Source of the DNA: Diplonema papillatum
Lineage: Eukaryota; Euglenozoa; Diplonemea; Diplonemida; Diplonemidae
Assembly (NCBI GenBank): GCA_030068145.1
Contig: JAPJBO010000465.1
Coordinates: 62,001 to 126,000, forward strand
Direction: 5' to 3'
Length of the DNA stretch: 64,000 nt
Each line of letters begins with the position of its first letter. Position 1 is the first letter of the stretch. The position numbers and the translations under genes were made by a program. Below, one piece after another: positions 10,201-21,039 of this stretch. A model generated the notes under the pieces. That model worked only from the letters and a program-made list of their open reading frames with translations. It made no database searches and was not told the origin of the DNA.

Positions 10201-13200
10201 AGAATACGTGTTTCTCGTCCTCGGTGTCGCCGCTTCCACAGTGCTTGCAGCTGGGCGCCTGCGGCTCAGCTCCGGCCTGCCTCATCCGCGACGTGTACTC
10301 AGCCGTGTTCACCCCCCCCGCCAACGCTACACGTATAAGCCTCGCGGTGTGCGCGGGACATTCACGCATCCTCCAGAAGGAGTTCGTCCGCTCCAGGTCG
10401 GCTCTCTGTATGCCCTCGAATCCCGGCCGCCTCGCCACCAGTCGGGACCACGTCTTCGCCCTCAAGTCCGCCCTAACTTCATGTCCCCTCTTCGAAGGTG
10501 CCGAGGTTAACGGGTCATACGTTGCTCCATTCCTCAGCGTGCGAGACAGGGGCCCGGGTCCCCATACGTGTCCACACTCCTCCATGCTCCTCATCGCCAG
10601 TCCAACTGGCCCCAGGGGTAGGTCCCCCTCGGCGTATCTTCCCCGGATGCTCTCCATCAGAGGCAGCAGTCGTGGCAACCTCTCGCACGCCGCGTAAAAC
10701 GCTGTCGTCACCCTATATGCTAGGCATGTACCGGGATCCGTCAGGTGGCCCTTCTCCTGAAAGTTTAGGACCATCTCCCTCGCGCGCTTCGGGTTGGATC
10801 CACCCCAGATCAGTCCCATCACCGACGTCGTCAGCCGTTTCATCGCCACCTTCGATACCGGCGCGAAAGAGCAGCCTGACAGCGCCGCCGGTAGCACATT
10901 CGACTGCACAATCCGGACCCGCTTTTCGTACCGGAACGGCGCATGGCGGAGGCCTTCCGCCAGGGCAGCCGCCTTCTCCACCCTCTCCGAGTCGGACCTT
11001 TCCGTCCTATTCTTCGCCGTCGAGACTAGGACCCCGAGGCACTTGACGGATTTGCTAAACCGCAGCAGCGCATCCACGCTGCGGAGTTTGAGAGTCGACT
11101 GATGCCTACGTCTCGTCGAGAACGCGACCGTCTTCTGGAGGTTTAGCTCCATCCCGGTGAGTGTGCAGAACTCGTCTACTACGTCCACTCCCTTTTGCAG
11201 GGCGGCCTCCGACAGCCTGGACAGCAGTGTGGCGTCGTCCGCGTATGACTTTGGACTCACACCCTCCGCTTCTTTCTTGACCGCTTTCATCACTACCGAC
11301 AGCAGGGCATTGATGAGTATGACGGATACAGGGCACCCTTGAAGGATACCGTTGGTCACACTGAACTCCCTGCCCACCCCTAATGGTAGCTTGAAGCGTC
11401 TCGCGAGCAGTCTGTAGATAGCCCTCAGCGGCTTGAGAACCCGATTGTGCAATCCTAAGTCCTCGGCTAAGCGCAGTACTATCTCTCGCGGGACCATGTC
11501 GAAGCATTTCCGGAAGTCCAGCGCCACACCGTAGAGCGGCTCCCCGTCCAACAAGGCGTCCTCCATCTCGAGCCCAATTTCCATCAAGACGTCCTCGATC
11601 CGGTGACCCGGTCGAAAGCCTTTCTGTCCTTCTTCGATCCATTCCTCTTGCCACAGAACTATGTCCGCCAGCCTGCGGCAGGCCCATAAGCGGTACACGG
11701 CGGATGTGACGGTTATCGGTCTTGTGTGCAGCGGGTCTTGACTCTCATCCTTCGGCACCATCGACACCAGCGCAGTTGTCATGCTTGCCGGCCAGTCTCC
11801 AGTTGCTTCGACCAGGTTCATGACGTCTGCAAGTGCATTCAGCAGGGGGAGCGGCAACTCCCGCAGTTCAGCCATACGCCAGCCATCCACCCCTGACGCG
11901 CTTTTCTTCGGCTTCTTCCTCAGCAGAATTCGCAGCTCCTCCCCCGTGATTGTTCCGGCTTCCATCATATGTGGGCCGATGTGATCCCGGAACCGATCCC
12001 GAAACGGCTCGTACTCCGGCTCTGGCCCGTCCTTGTACTTACGCAGGATAGGGTCCCACGCAATGTTCAGCACCTCGTCCATCTCGTCAACATTTGCAGT
12101 CACTCCCGCCCCCTTTCGCAACACCCCCGACGGCTCAGCGCGTCCGGCGCAGATGGTTGTCAGACATCGTCTGCTCGCATCGGCCCTCTCGTTCAGCTTG
12201 TCTCGGTATTTCGTAAACCTGGCCGCCGATCCTTCCTTTCCGAGCCTGCTCGTCTCTTCCCGCAATGCCGTGAGAAGCTGCTTCGCCTCCTCATGATCCG
12301 GGAATCCTTCTGTCCTTTGGCCATCTTTCATGCACGCCTGTGCCAGCCGCCTGCTGTTCTGCCAGCAACGGGATACCTCATGCGGAACTGCCTCCGGCCC
12401 GCGCCGTTGCGCAAGGTAGCTGCAGTTGTTAAGCATTGAGTTCTTTTAAGTACATGAACCACATTGTTAAGCAGCGGCCATACCAATTTTTCGGACTTCC
12501 GCGCAGCCTCCTTCTCGAGCTTGTCGGAGACCGCTTTGTCCTGCTCCTTCTGCGCGGCGGCGGCCTGCTGCCGGCGGCGGTGCATCTTCGCCTCGAAGTG
12601 CATCTGCCGGTAGTCACGCGCGTCGGACCGGTCACGGTCCCGGGCTTGGAGCTTCCGCTGGCGCTCCGTTTGCCGGTCCAGCTTCTCCATTTCGCGGACC
12701 TGCCTGTTGCAGATCGTGTCGAACTTGCGGTGCGTCTCCCGCTGCAGCACCGAGTCCAGCCGGATCCGCGTCGTCTTCAGCTTGTCGAGCACGGGGCGCA
12801 GGTCCATGTTCTTGACCATCCGCTCGCGCCGGACGTCCGCGAACGATGGATCCCGCGCCTCCTGCTGCGCCCGCCGCATCGACGCGGCCAGGCGGACGGC
12901 GCCCGTCGAATAAGCATGCGCAGCCCCAGGCTCGCCCGCACCACCACTCGTGGCGGTAAGCAACCCAGCGGGCGGGGACAGCAGGTCGGCGGCGGCCGGG
13001 CTGCCGGCGGTTTGGTTTCGGTCCGAGGGACGTTCGCTTGCGGGCTGCCCAGTTCCGGGGGGGTCTTTCCGAGGGGGCGGCGCTGTCGTGTCCTCGTCGG
13101 ACCGGTCGTCCTCGTCTCTTTCCCGCAGGGATGCCGTTGCTTCAGATGGTGCGCTAGCTTCCGGATCGTTCGTTTCGTCCTCCGGTGGTTCCATCCGTTC

Positions 13201-15036
13201 GGCCATGCCTTCCCTGGCAATGTCCTCGCTTTCGTTCGGGTCTTCGCTTTGTGCCCTCGATTCGTCTTCAATTTCCGCCCTGTCGGGATCGTTCCTTTGG
13301 TCGAGTTCCTCCCAATCTTCGGTTTCTCCTTCCCGGGTTCCACTTGCTTGCAGTGCTGCCGTTTCTTCCGATGCTGCGCCCGGTTTCGGATCGTCAGGTT
13401 CTTCTGTTGTTTCCATGCCTTCGTTGCCGCCATCCTCCCTTTCGTTGAGTTCTTCTCTGCGTGCCATTGATTCGTCTTCCACTCCTGCCCTGTCGGGATC
13501 ATTCCTTCCTTCCTCCAGCTCTTCGCAATCTTCCGATTCTCTCCCCCGATGTATACTTTCTTCTGCTGCTTGTGCGGGTTGACGTTCCGGTTGTTCGTCG
13601 ACTTGCGTCGTGCCGTCCCTATCGGATTCGGCTTCGAATTTTGCCCTGTCGGCATCCTTCCTTCCTTCCTCCAGCTCTCGCGCGCAACCTTCCGGCTCTC
13701 TCCCTGTACTTTCTTCAGTCACTAGCGCGGCATCCCTATCGGATTCGCCTTCGATGCCTGCCCTGTCGGCATCCTTCCTTCCTTCCTCCAGCTCTTCGCA
13801 ATCCTCCCGTTCTCTCCCCCGCTTCCCCCTTTCGTCCGCTGCCTTCGCGGGCCCACCTTCCGGTAGTTCGCCGACTTGCGCCGCGCCTCCCCTTCCCTTG
13901 CGTCCTTTGTTCTCCGGGGCATCCCCCACGCCGGACGCGGCGCTGGGGCACGCAGCAGGAGCCGGCCGGGCCTTGGGCGGTTGCGAGCGCGCGCAGGGCG
14001 GGGGGTGGTCGAAGGGAAAGGGGACGTCGGCGGCGGCGGCGAGCGCCAGCGGTGGGACGGCCGCCGGCCGCGACGGGTCGTACGCCCGGTAGAAGTCGAG
14101 GACGCCGGCCCTCGGGACCAATCGGCAGAGGTGGTCGTACTCGGCCCGAAGCTCGGCCAGCAGGGCCTTCCGCTTCCGCTCCAGGTGGCAGTCGCAGCGC
14201 CGCGGCGGGTGCGCCGCCGGCGCCGGCTGCCGCTGCAGCTCTTCCGGCCGGACGCCGCGGCGGAGGAGGACGAGGACCGAGCGCGGGCTGTTTAACAGCA
14301 CGGTTCCGCCGCTTGGGCTCGGGTATGACTTGTCCCTTTTTCCGGTGGCTTTCGCGGGTTGCGGCGTGTGCGCGGCGGACAGCTCGTCTTCCGACATGGT
14401 CTTGAGATTGAGCCAGCAGGGCACTGGCGACTTGTCGACGAGCCACTGGAGGTCGATGTGGTGCAGCCCGATCGAGAACTGCCGCGGGGGCGCGAGCACG
14501 GGGCTGATGAGGGTCACGAGCGCCGCGAAGTCCTTCCGGATGCGGCCGACGTTCTGCTCGACGTAAGCGGCGAACGCCGTCTGCGGAGGAGGCAGCAGCG
14601 CCGGCAGCCGGTTCGAAGGCTTCCCACCGGGCGCGGGAAGGCAGTCTACCTCCACCGCGGGCTGCGTCGCCGGCCTCCTCTCTCCCCGCCTCTGCTTGTC
14701 TGCCCGCAAAACGGGCCTCCGCGGCATTCTCTGCGTGAGAACCTTGCGGAAGTCAGGCAGCGTCTTCGCCAGTCGGTCGCCGACAAACCTAGGCCGCTCC
14801 GAAGGCCCGTTGTCGGCCGCGGGTTTTCCCGGCGTGTCTCCATCGCGAACGTCGCCAGGTCGCCCGAACAGGCTGTTGTAGTCCAGCGCTTCCACGAGTG
14901 CATGTTGGACGTCCTTGTCCGGACCTACACGTATCCGCATCGGGATTTCCTTTTCTTTTTTCCGCCCCCAACCTTTTCGAATGATGGCGTGTCTTGACTC
15001 TGAGGCACAGTCCGAATTCCACCTCAGATTCTGCAT
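7226..15036 (-). CDS. CCDC177-like coiled-coil protein, two exons, intron carries a LINE
   Basis: Exon a is 15036-12484 and ends at TTG|GTATGG. Exon b is 8032-7226 and starts after ACAG. Both borders are phase 0, giving about 1,119 aa from the first ATG; another in-frame ATG lies at 14940. The N-terminal third has the motif SPRSVLVLLRRGVRPEEL, then ERKRKALLAELRAEYDHL. This SPRS...G..PEEL block is what I associate with the CCDC177/DUF4659 family. The middle is an acidic repeat region of near-repeats such as CEELEEGRKDADRA and related units (about residues 410-640). The C-terminal part and all of exon b are Arg/Glu/Ala-rich coiled coil. Sequence beyond the donor in the reading frame is LINE target DNA, and the 5' part of the exon-b frame (8033-8200) matches a dispersed repeat at 19107-19240, which supports an intron there. 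Function is unknown; a cytoskeletal or flagellar role is only a guess. The true 5' end is uncertain because 14880-16560 is rearranged. Confidence 0.7.
8510..8548. repeat. 39-bp target-site duplication, left copy
   Basis: A perfect 39-bp match to 12426-12464. It starts TTGTTAAGCATTGAG and ends AACCACAT. The flanking bases differ at both ends, so the duplication is exactly 39 bp. Confidence 0.93.
8579..9619 (-). CDS. Cys/His-rich basic ORF at the LINE 3' end
   Basis: The frame lies downstream of the reverse transcriptase, in the same frame but behind three in-frame stops. The first in-frame ATG is at 9619. The N-terminal half has repeated zinc-ligand patterns: CATHHKGKCEAC, then CCRHHHHAN, CTEHSTTKCGEC, CCRSGHHACRTHGRGTCQEC and CCSRGHH. 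These give at least four potential Zn-binding modules with the consensus C-x2-H-x4-C-x2-C. The C-terminal half is Lys/Arg/Pro/Thr-rich and disordered-looking (for example GRKRKKTK), with a short acidic end. I do not recognise a family. Being inside the target-site duplications, it belongs to the element. A nucleic-acid-binding role is an inference from Zn ligands and basic charge. It could be a separate ORF or the product of a shifted extension of the RT frame. Confidence 0.6.
   Translation of the reverse strand: MGITGISGIRPRPRFREAHTGTILEEQVKGEVGTQCPAYPDWAIGRAARWALPAPPQLHPDPVHMPGVDIEKALVTCATHHKGKCEACRALVRRDVPTVEMCCRHHHHANDGQPIAVCTEHSTTKCGECKTAAACCRSGHHACRTHGRGTCQECKRLPTLTQRRPAACCSRGHHQSNKPNVQSTPGRNKKKRPSSPTQVGVQRETPVGKRAARAPLAATKKETATTGRATKRPPPTPGTSERPALKKRVLGTPKEGPIAGRKRKKTKATTPDSGVHRRKKKVPRASSSQKRPGTTGTPMPSKVKNGHTCPPSYSPTQSLESQESQTPLAPQMLDLDDAMAGDDVIR
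9737..12425 (-). CDS. LINE reverse transcriptase (5' truncated)
   Basis: About 896 codons are open to the 5' edge of the element. The polymerase motifs are clear: motif A VALDFRKCFDMVP, motif B LQGCPVSVILINAL and motif C SYADDATLL with the catalytic YADD. Upstream lie KKSASGVDGWRMAEL and KGFRPGHRIEDVLMEI, typical of the LINE fingers. Near the C terminus a CKHC...H-x4-C knuckle (CKHCGSGDTEDEKHVFWDC) matches the zinc finger usual in non-LTR elements. No apurinic endonuclease or restriction-like endonuclease domain is visible; the former would lie in the missing 5' part. The first ATG of the frame (12436) falls in the flanking target-site duplication and is fortuitous. The frame has no internal stop over about 2.7 kb, so the insertion looks recent. 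Confidence 0.92.
12426..12464. repeat. 39-bp target-site duplication, right copy
   Basis: Identical to 8510-8548. It marks the 5' boundary of the LINE. Removing the element and one copy restores a continuous intron. Confidence 0.93.
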
Positions 15037-15099
15037 TTTTAGACATAAATATACGGGACACTCTATCTGCGCGGGCTGCGTCGCCGGCCTGCTCTCCCC

Positions 15100-15290
15100 C
15101 CGCCTCTGCTTGCCTGGGTTTCCACGGCATATTCTGCGAGAACCTTGCGGAAGTCTGGCAGCGTCTTCGCCAGTCGGTCACCGACAGGCCTCGGCCGCTC
15201 CGAAGGCCCGTCGTCGCCCACGGTTTTCCTCGGCGCGTCTCCATCGCGAACGTCGCCGGGTCGCCCGAACAGGTCGTTATAGTCCAGCGC
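15100..15290 (-). pseudogene. Partial 5' copy of the coiled-coil gene
   Basis: The segment repeats the part of exon a reading LDYN(S/D)LFGRPGDVRDGD through VGDRLAKTLPDFRKVL, seen in the parent at about 14740-14900. It ends in sequence related to the parental AGGERGRRR block and then loses homology. It lies immediately upstream of the parent's 5' end and joins the 82-bp satellite at the ALDYN codons. Confidence 0.8.
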
Positions 15291-16362
15291 TTATATGGTG
15301 CGTTGCTCAGGGTAGTCGAAGGCCTGACAATCACACTAATGCAACAAATTCACGGCTGTTGTAGTCCAGCGCTTATATAGTGCGTTGCTCAGGGTAGTCG
15401 AAGGCCTGACAATCACACTAATGCAACAAATTCACGGCTGTTGTAGTCCAGCGCTTATATAGTGCGTTGCTCAGGGTAGTCGAAGGCCTGACAATCACGC
15501 TCATGCAACAAATTCACGGCTGTTGTAGTCCAGCGCATATATGGTGCGTTGCTCAGGGTAGTCGAAGGCCTGACAATCACACTAATGCAACAAATTCACG
15601 GCTGTTGTAGTCCAGCGCTTATATGGTGCGTTGCTCAGGGTAGTCGAAGGCCTGACAATCACACTAATGCAACAAATTCACGGCTGTTGTAGTCCAGCGC
15701 TTATATAGTGCGTTGCTCAGGGTAGTCGAAGGCCTGACAATCACACTAATGCAACAAATTCACGGCTGTTGTAGTCCAGCGCATATATGGTGCGTTGCTC
15801 AGGGTAGTCGAAGGCCTGACAATCACACTAATGCAACAAATTCACGGCTGTTGTAGTCCAGCGCTTATATGGTGCGTTGCTCAGGGTAGTCGAAGGCCTG
15901 ACAATCACACTAATGCAACAAATTCACGGCTGTTGTAGTCCAGCGCTTATATAGTGCGTTGCTCAGGGTAGTCGAAGGCCTGACAATCACGCTAATGCAA
16001 CAAATTCACGGCTGTTGTAGTCCAGCGCATATATGGTGCGTTGCTCAGGGTAGTCGAAGGCCTGACAATCACACTAATGCAACAAATTCACGGCTGTTGT
16101 AGTCCAGCGCTTATATGGTGCGTTGCTCAGGGTAGTCGAAGGCCTGACAATCACACTAATGCAACAAATTCACGGCTGTTGTAGTCCAGCGCTTATATGG
16201 TGCGTTGCTCAGGGTAGTCGAAGGCCTGACAATCACGCTAATGCAACAAATTCACGGCTGTTGTAGTCCAGCGCATATATGGTGCGTTGCTCAGGGTAGT
16301 CGAAGGCCTGACAATCACGCTAATGCAACAAATTCACGGCTGTTGTAGTCCAGCGCTTCCAC
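15281..16362. repeat. 82-bp satellite, 13 units
   Basis: The word TAGTCCAGCGC recurs at 82-bp spacing from 15281 to 16345. Units are nearly identical. They differ mainly in the following bases (CTTATATGG, CTTATATAG or CATATATGG), which recur largely in an ordered three-unit pattern. Both ends of the array fall at the ALDYN codons of duplicated coding sequence. The non-coding core of the unit (GTCAGGCCTTCGACTACCC in reverse) also occurs alone at 17625-17659, 22283-22322 and 23127-23160. Confidence 0.95.
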
Positions 16363-16704
16363 GAGTGCATGTTGGACGTCCTTGCCCCGGCTTATTCGCA
16401 TCGGGAAAGATTCTTCTTGCTTTCCCCCCGCCCCCAATCTTTTCAAATGAGTGTGACATGTCTTGACTCTGAAGCCCAGTGTCCGAACTCCAGCGCAGGT
16501 TCTGCATTTTTCGACATCGTCGTCGGCGAAATGCGGACACTGCCTGTCATTTGGCATCGCTGGGTCGCACTTGATCCGCATCGGCACTGCTTGGACGTGC
16601 GTGTAACATTCGTGCTCACGGTCAAGAACAGCCGCCTCTACTGCATACTTATACGCTTGCGGAAAGCACGAACACGTGCCGTCCAATCCGACAATGATGC
16701 ACAT
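16363..16704 (-). pseudogene. Second partial 5' copy of the coiled-coil gene
   Basis: The minus strand repeats KDVQHALVEALDYN and, in shifted frames, MQNLRW and the basic GRKKEK-like region of the parental 5' end (14880-15036). Upstream sequence adds a frame with several Cys and His residues that the parent copy lacks (such as CPHFADDDVEKCRTCAG). It may preserve ancestral 5' sequence of the gene, but the frames do not connect through the satellite. Confidence 0.6.
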
Positions 16705-18059
16705 TGCGATGCAGTTAAGTGCGTTGCATGTCTACGCTTTCCCATGAAGAGCACGAAAAGGGGAATGGGCGGCGCCGGAACAGGCAAAATGGCGGCGAGG
16801 ACACGGGTTCCGCAAGAAGTAACAACGGACAAATGAGAGAGAAGGGTGCATGGCCTTCTGCCCCCGGTGAGTGAAGCATGCGGTTCAGCTCAGTATGGAA
16901 CGATTAACGGGACGGAGGGGTGGCGGGAAGGCTCCTGCCTGTCTCTAGACAGCAAGTGCACGCGGTGAAAGCTAGATAGATACACTTTTTCGGCAAAGGA
17001 AAGCGTCCGGAAAGTGCCCGCTGTTCGGGTGTGTACAGACGGAGAATCACGGAACGGGCGGCAATCAGACACCCCACGTGCATCTCCTCTCCCACTTTCT
17101 GTGGCTAGAAGCTCATCCCGTGTGAACGTGTCTATTCGGGAGAGACAACCCCCACCTTCCCCCTCCCGCTCCGCTGCTCAAAAAAAGCCACGATTCTTGA
17201 CCCGGACGGGGCGGGTAAGCAGGAACGGCATGTACTGCGTCGTTTCCTATCTGCCGCCGTGTTTCTATGGGCCGTCATCAGCACGGACCCTGCGAGTTTG
17301 CAGACATGCTGGCAGGACAACGGTACGTGTCTGGTTTCAGGCGGCTGTTCGCAGCGCGTCACTACCCAAGATACGGGAGAGTACAAATTCGTAGGGAGTG
17401 GTACCCTGTCGTCGTGAACGCGTCCTTTTCTTTTTTCATCTGTGCTATGCAACACACAGCCAGCAAGCTCATTCGGCAGGAGTGAACAGCCGGCGGAGAA
17501 TTCCTCAGTTTAACTCGGGTCGGTAGACCGGCGGTAGTGAAGGTGTGTAGACTAGTCTACGGCGTAGTTGGATGGTGACACTCGATGAGCTCTTAGACCC
17601 GTTCAGGTATTAATTGCGCGTCTGTCAGGCCTTTCGACTACCCTGAGCAACGCACTGTTTGTCTCGCGTAGGTATTTACTGACCCGGAAACTGGAGGGAG
17701 AATCGCAAGATCCAGCCCTCAGCTCGAACACCGTTCTAATCGGACTGGCGCTAGATGCAAAGGTTTGCACTGTGTGGGCAGTCCTGGCGTGCAGTTTAGT
17801 ACAATAACCCCTGTCTTGGGCGGCAAAGATTTGCGGCCGGGGGGACCAGGTGTCGAAAAACGAGGGTAGAAACAAAAGAATGTGAACAAGACGGTGCGGT
17901 CTCCTACCGGGCGTATGACAAATTGTGGTCCAGCCTTGGTGGTGTTTCAAGGAGACCATGCACACACACGCACACACACACACACCCGGGTGTCGTTCTC
18001 TCAGAGAAAGAGAGAAAAAGAGGAAACGGGGAAAGGGGCTCGTCAACCCCCTGTCTCCT
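16705..18059. other. Intergenic region upstream of the rearranged 5' end
   Basis: No gene is recognised. The segment 17240-17360 resembles 33840-33970 (dispersed repeat). The 82-bp satellite core occurs at 17625-17659. A (CA)n-like tract lies at 17958-17985, just after the AP-3 sigma stop. Confidence 0.45.
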
Positions 18060-21039
18060 CTACTTGTTCTTCGTTTTGTCCTTCTGGTCGTGGCCGTTGA
18101 GCGAGCGCATGATTTCGTCTTTGCTGGTCTCGAGGACCATGCCGCCCATGATGATCTCGTCAAGGATGTAGTGCACCTTGTCGGAATGGAAGATCAAGTC
18201 GACTTCGCACACTTCTTCGAAGTATCGGTCAAGAACCTCGACGAACACCTGCACGAGATCCAGGATCGCCAGTTCAGATTCGCTCCCGTCGACAACAAAC
18301 TGTATTGCGGCGAAGGGTGAGTGTGAAGTGCGGCTGTTCCCGCTAAAAGTGCTCCGGGAACACGAAAAGATACGGGCCGAGAGATCCTGTGACCTTTGCA
18401 GCGTTTGAAGAGGGTTTGAAGAGGGTGACTTTAGTGTAAATTTGCGCGATGACCGTGCTGGTGCGTTCAATGACCACACCTTCGGTCAACGGCAAAAGGA
18501 AATGCAGTCAATTTGCCGACAGTCGCTCGGAAACCTGTAACCCCCGGTGCGGGTCCTTTAAGCTTAGAGCTGTGTCCTTCCAGGGAGGTCCTCTTAACCA
18601 CTTCCGGGCGAACTACCACTGTAATGGCAGCGAATTCAAGAAACTTCACGGGTGTCGAGTTCGCAGGTGAGAGGCCAAAGAATGGTCGAAAGCGGTCGCC
18701 CTTTGCTTCATTGGAAAGATCTGACACAATGCGTCCTCCATCGGGCAGAAATCCTGCTCCGAGCTCTCAACGGATACCTGAAGTTTGCCATGGAGCCCCC
18801 TTCCCAAATAAACTCTCTCCCCCCTCCGTCCTTAAGTGGTTAAGGTCCTTTCAAGGTTGTGTGTTTCTCGGATCCTTTGAAGGACCCCAAATGGAACTGA
18901 AAGAGAGGGCAAGCGATACCACAAAGTACAGCGTCGCGTAGTGTCGGTAGATATACCGGGTGTCCTTGCCCGGCCAGTCCACCGCTTCAGCGAAGTTGCA
19001 TAGGTCGTCGGACCGTTTGCTTACGATGCGGTAGACTTCTCCGACTAGTGACTGTGAAGTGAATAAAGGGGCTTGGCAGGCCAGGTCTGCGGCTGAACGA
19101 TTTTTTTTCGATTTCCGGCGATCCCGTATGGGCGTACATTTTGGTGCAGTTCGACCTTTTTGTTCGTGTGCGATGGTCAGCTTAGCGTACTAGTTCTCGC
19201 ATCTCCGATGCTTGTTTTCATCGAAGACTTGATCGCATGCGGAAACTGGCTCACAAAGAATGATTCCCGTCGTAAACTCTGCTACACGGTGGGTCCACAG
19301 TGGGTCCCACAGTGGGTTCATGGTGGGTCTACAGTCCTAAGTGGCCCCACGGTAGGTCCAAAGTGGGTCCACAGTCCACAGTGGTTCCCATAGTTGGTTC
19401 ATGGTGGGTCTACTCCTAAGTGGGTGGTTCTACAGTAGGGTCCACAGTCCACAGTGGGTCCCGCAGTAGTCCACGGTCTGGTAATGCACAGGGTTACTCT
19501 TGAGTTTACTTCGCCTTCTTCGCAAATTTCCCACACGAGCCACCTGCCCAATTTTGTTAATAAATGCCCGGTTCACCACTTCACAGTTCGCCTCTCACAG
19601 TTTCACTGAGGGTGTTGATGCACCACGAAAAGTCGATTAGAGAACTTAACACAGCCTTCAGGGTGTGGTTGGTTCAAGGAGAAATTCAAGTTTTTGGTGG
19701 ATGGAAGGTGACCTCGCCCAAGCTCGTTTCCCCGGGTTAAGGCAGTCACTCAACACATTCCCTTGCGCTAGTGCTATCAGTTACAAAGACGTGTTCTTAC
19801 TTCTCCCTTTCTCCTAGGCAGTTCTCGTCAGACAATACGAAGAGCAGAAACTCTTCTAGGCAGTTCTCGTCAGACAATACGAAGAGCAGAAACTCCGAAT
19901 GGCATACGCGTTTGCTAAGATAAAAAAGAATAGGCGCGAGCTTCAAGGATCCGTGTTTTGTGTCTACGGTGGACAGTCAAGGCGGGTTGGGGTTCTTTCC
20001 TTGGGTGTGGGCATGGCTGGTGCCCGTTTGTTCGTCGGATGGTCTTTGTAGCTGTGTTTTCGATGTCTTTACTTACTTTTGTACGTACATTTTTCGCTCT
20101 TTGTTTTGCACTTCAGCCAGTGTGCGCGCGATCAGCCGGCTTGCCGGCCGATTAAATTTCGAGCCCTTTTTTTTTACCGGCAGACTCGCACAAAATAGCC
20201 GATTTTCAACAGTGTAAGCTTTGGCTATGCCGCCCATGGAGCGGAATCAGCTTGATGCACCGGTAAGATGTTGTCGTTAACCCCTTCTGATCGGCAGACC
20301 ACAGCCGGCTGATAATCAGCCGGCCAGTTTTGCAAGAATTTTTTTCCGGCTGAAATCAGCCGCTATTTTTCCTTAGCGCGGACACTGTCTTCAGCTGATC
20401 GGCTGCCATCTTGTATTTACCCTCCAAAATCAGTCTTGTGGCGGCTACGCACCACGCTCTGTTTCGAAAAACGGATCTTGTGCTTCCTTTGGTCGTGCGC
20501 ACTTTCTTCAAACCTGTTTTGTTCATCTAACGGGGGTGAGGATAGTACGCTGCCATCGATCTGTTTTTGTTCTTGACAAATTGCATTTGTTAGACACAAA
20601 ATAGCCCTCAACCTGTGTGGCTACACCTACTTTTATCCCCAGCACCTTTTGGAGAAAGCGGTCTAATACCTGCTGCTTGTCATATGAGAGTCGGTCGTAG
20701 AACTTCAAGAGACGTGCTTTGCCATGGTTGTTGATGATAAGTACGCCTGTGCGACAGGTGGTTGTTGGTGGGCAAAGAAGTGCATCCTGCACATTGTTAC
20801 AATGTTGTCCGGGGGTCTTGGGCCTGAACGTAATTAGGTGACCGCTTGAACACACGGTTGCGGTCAGGGTCGCACCCTTCGCTGTTCAATAGCTGACCGG
20901 CCACTTTCTTAATAACCATGCGGCCACCCGCAATGGCATACCATAATTGGGGACACAACGGGGGAAACTACGGATAAGAGGGAAAGCCGTACAAAATGTA
21001 CCTTCGGGACATGGGAGAAACGTGCACACCTTTAATCAT
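18060..21039 (-). CDS. AP3S: AP-3 complex sigma subunit, four exons
   Basis: Four exons join perfectly: 21039-21030 (10 nt, ATG ATT AAA G), 20746-20670, 19051-18920 and 18299-18060 (TAG stop). Donors are GTGTGC, GTATTA and GTATCG; all acceptors end in CAG. The product is 152 aa. It begins MIKGVLIINNHGKARLLKFY, has IYRHYATLYFV in the middle and FVVDGSESELAILDL, then HYILDEIIMGGMVLET. These are the diagnostic blocks of the sigma-3 longin-fold small subunit. AP-3 sorts cargo from endosomes or Golgi to lysosome-related organelles; sigma packs against the delta subunit. The highly charged C-terminal tail (ending KDKTKNK) is shorter than in animal AP3S (about 193 aa). Introns of 283, 1,618 and 620 bp are filled with dispersed repeats. 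Confidence 0.95.
19052..20669. other. AP-3 sigma intron 2: repeat-rich
   Basis: This intron contains a dispersed repeat at 19105-19240 (copy at 8035-8200) and a degenerate GTGGGTCCACAG-type minisatellite at 19287-19480. At 19590-19900 lies a segment shared with the hAT-like element at 45315-45560, including a 40-bp direct duplication at 19814-19893. A cluster of CAGCCGG / AATCAGCCG motifs is at 20110-20405, and a repeat at 20480-20602 is shared with HisRS intron 1 (28239-28368). Confidence 0.75.

Larger units (their letters stand above)
8549..12425 (-). mobile_element. 5'-truncated non-LTR (LINE) retrotransposon
   Basis: The 3,877-bp element is bounded by a perfect 39-bp target-site duplication, the hallmark of target-primed reverse transcription. 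It runs on the minus strand, 5' end at 12425 and 3' end at 8549. It encodes a reverse transcriptase that is open at the 5' boundary, so the copy is truncated; no endonuclease domain is seen. A second Cys/His-rich frame follows. No poly-A tail is evident before the duplication. It sits in the intron of the coiled-coil gene in sense orientation, so it does not interrupt that coding sequence. Confidence 0.92.

Noticed and set aside
12436..14405. Long plus-strand ORFs opposite the coiled-coil gene
   Set aside because: They are antisense shadows of GC-rich coding sequence, low in complexity (Ser/Arg/Pro), with no family motif and TTG-type starts.
15281..16362. CRISPR array
   Set aside because: The whole 82-bp unit is conserved, with no unique spacers. 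The context is eukaryotic.
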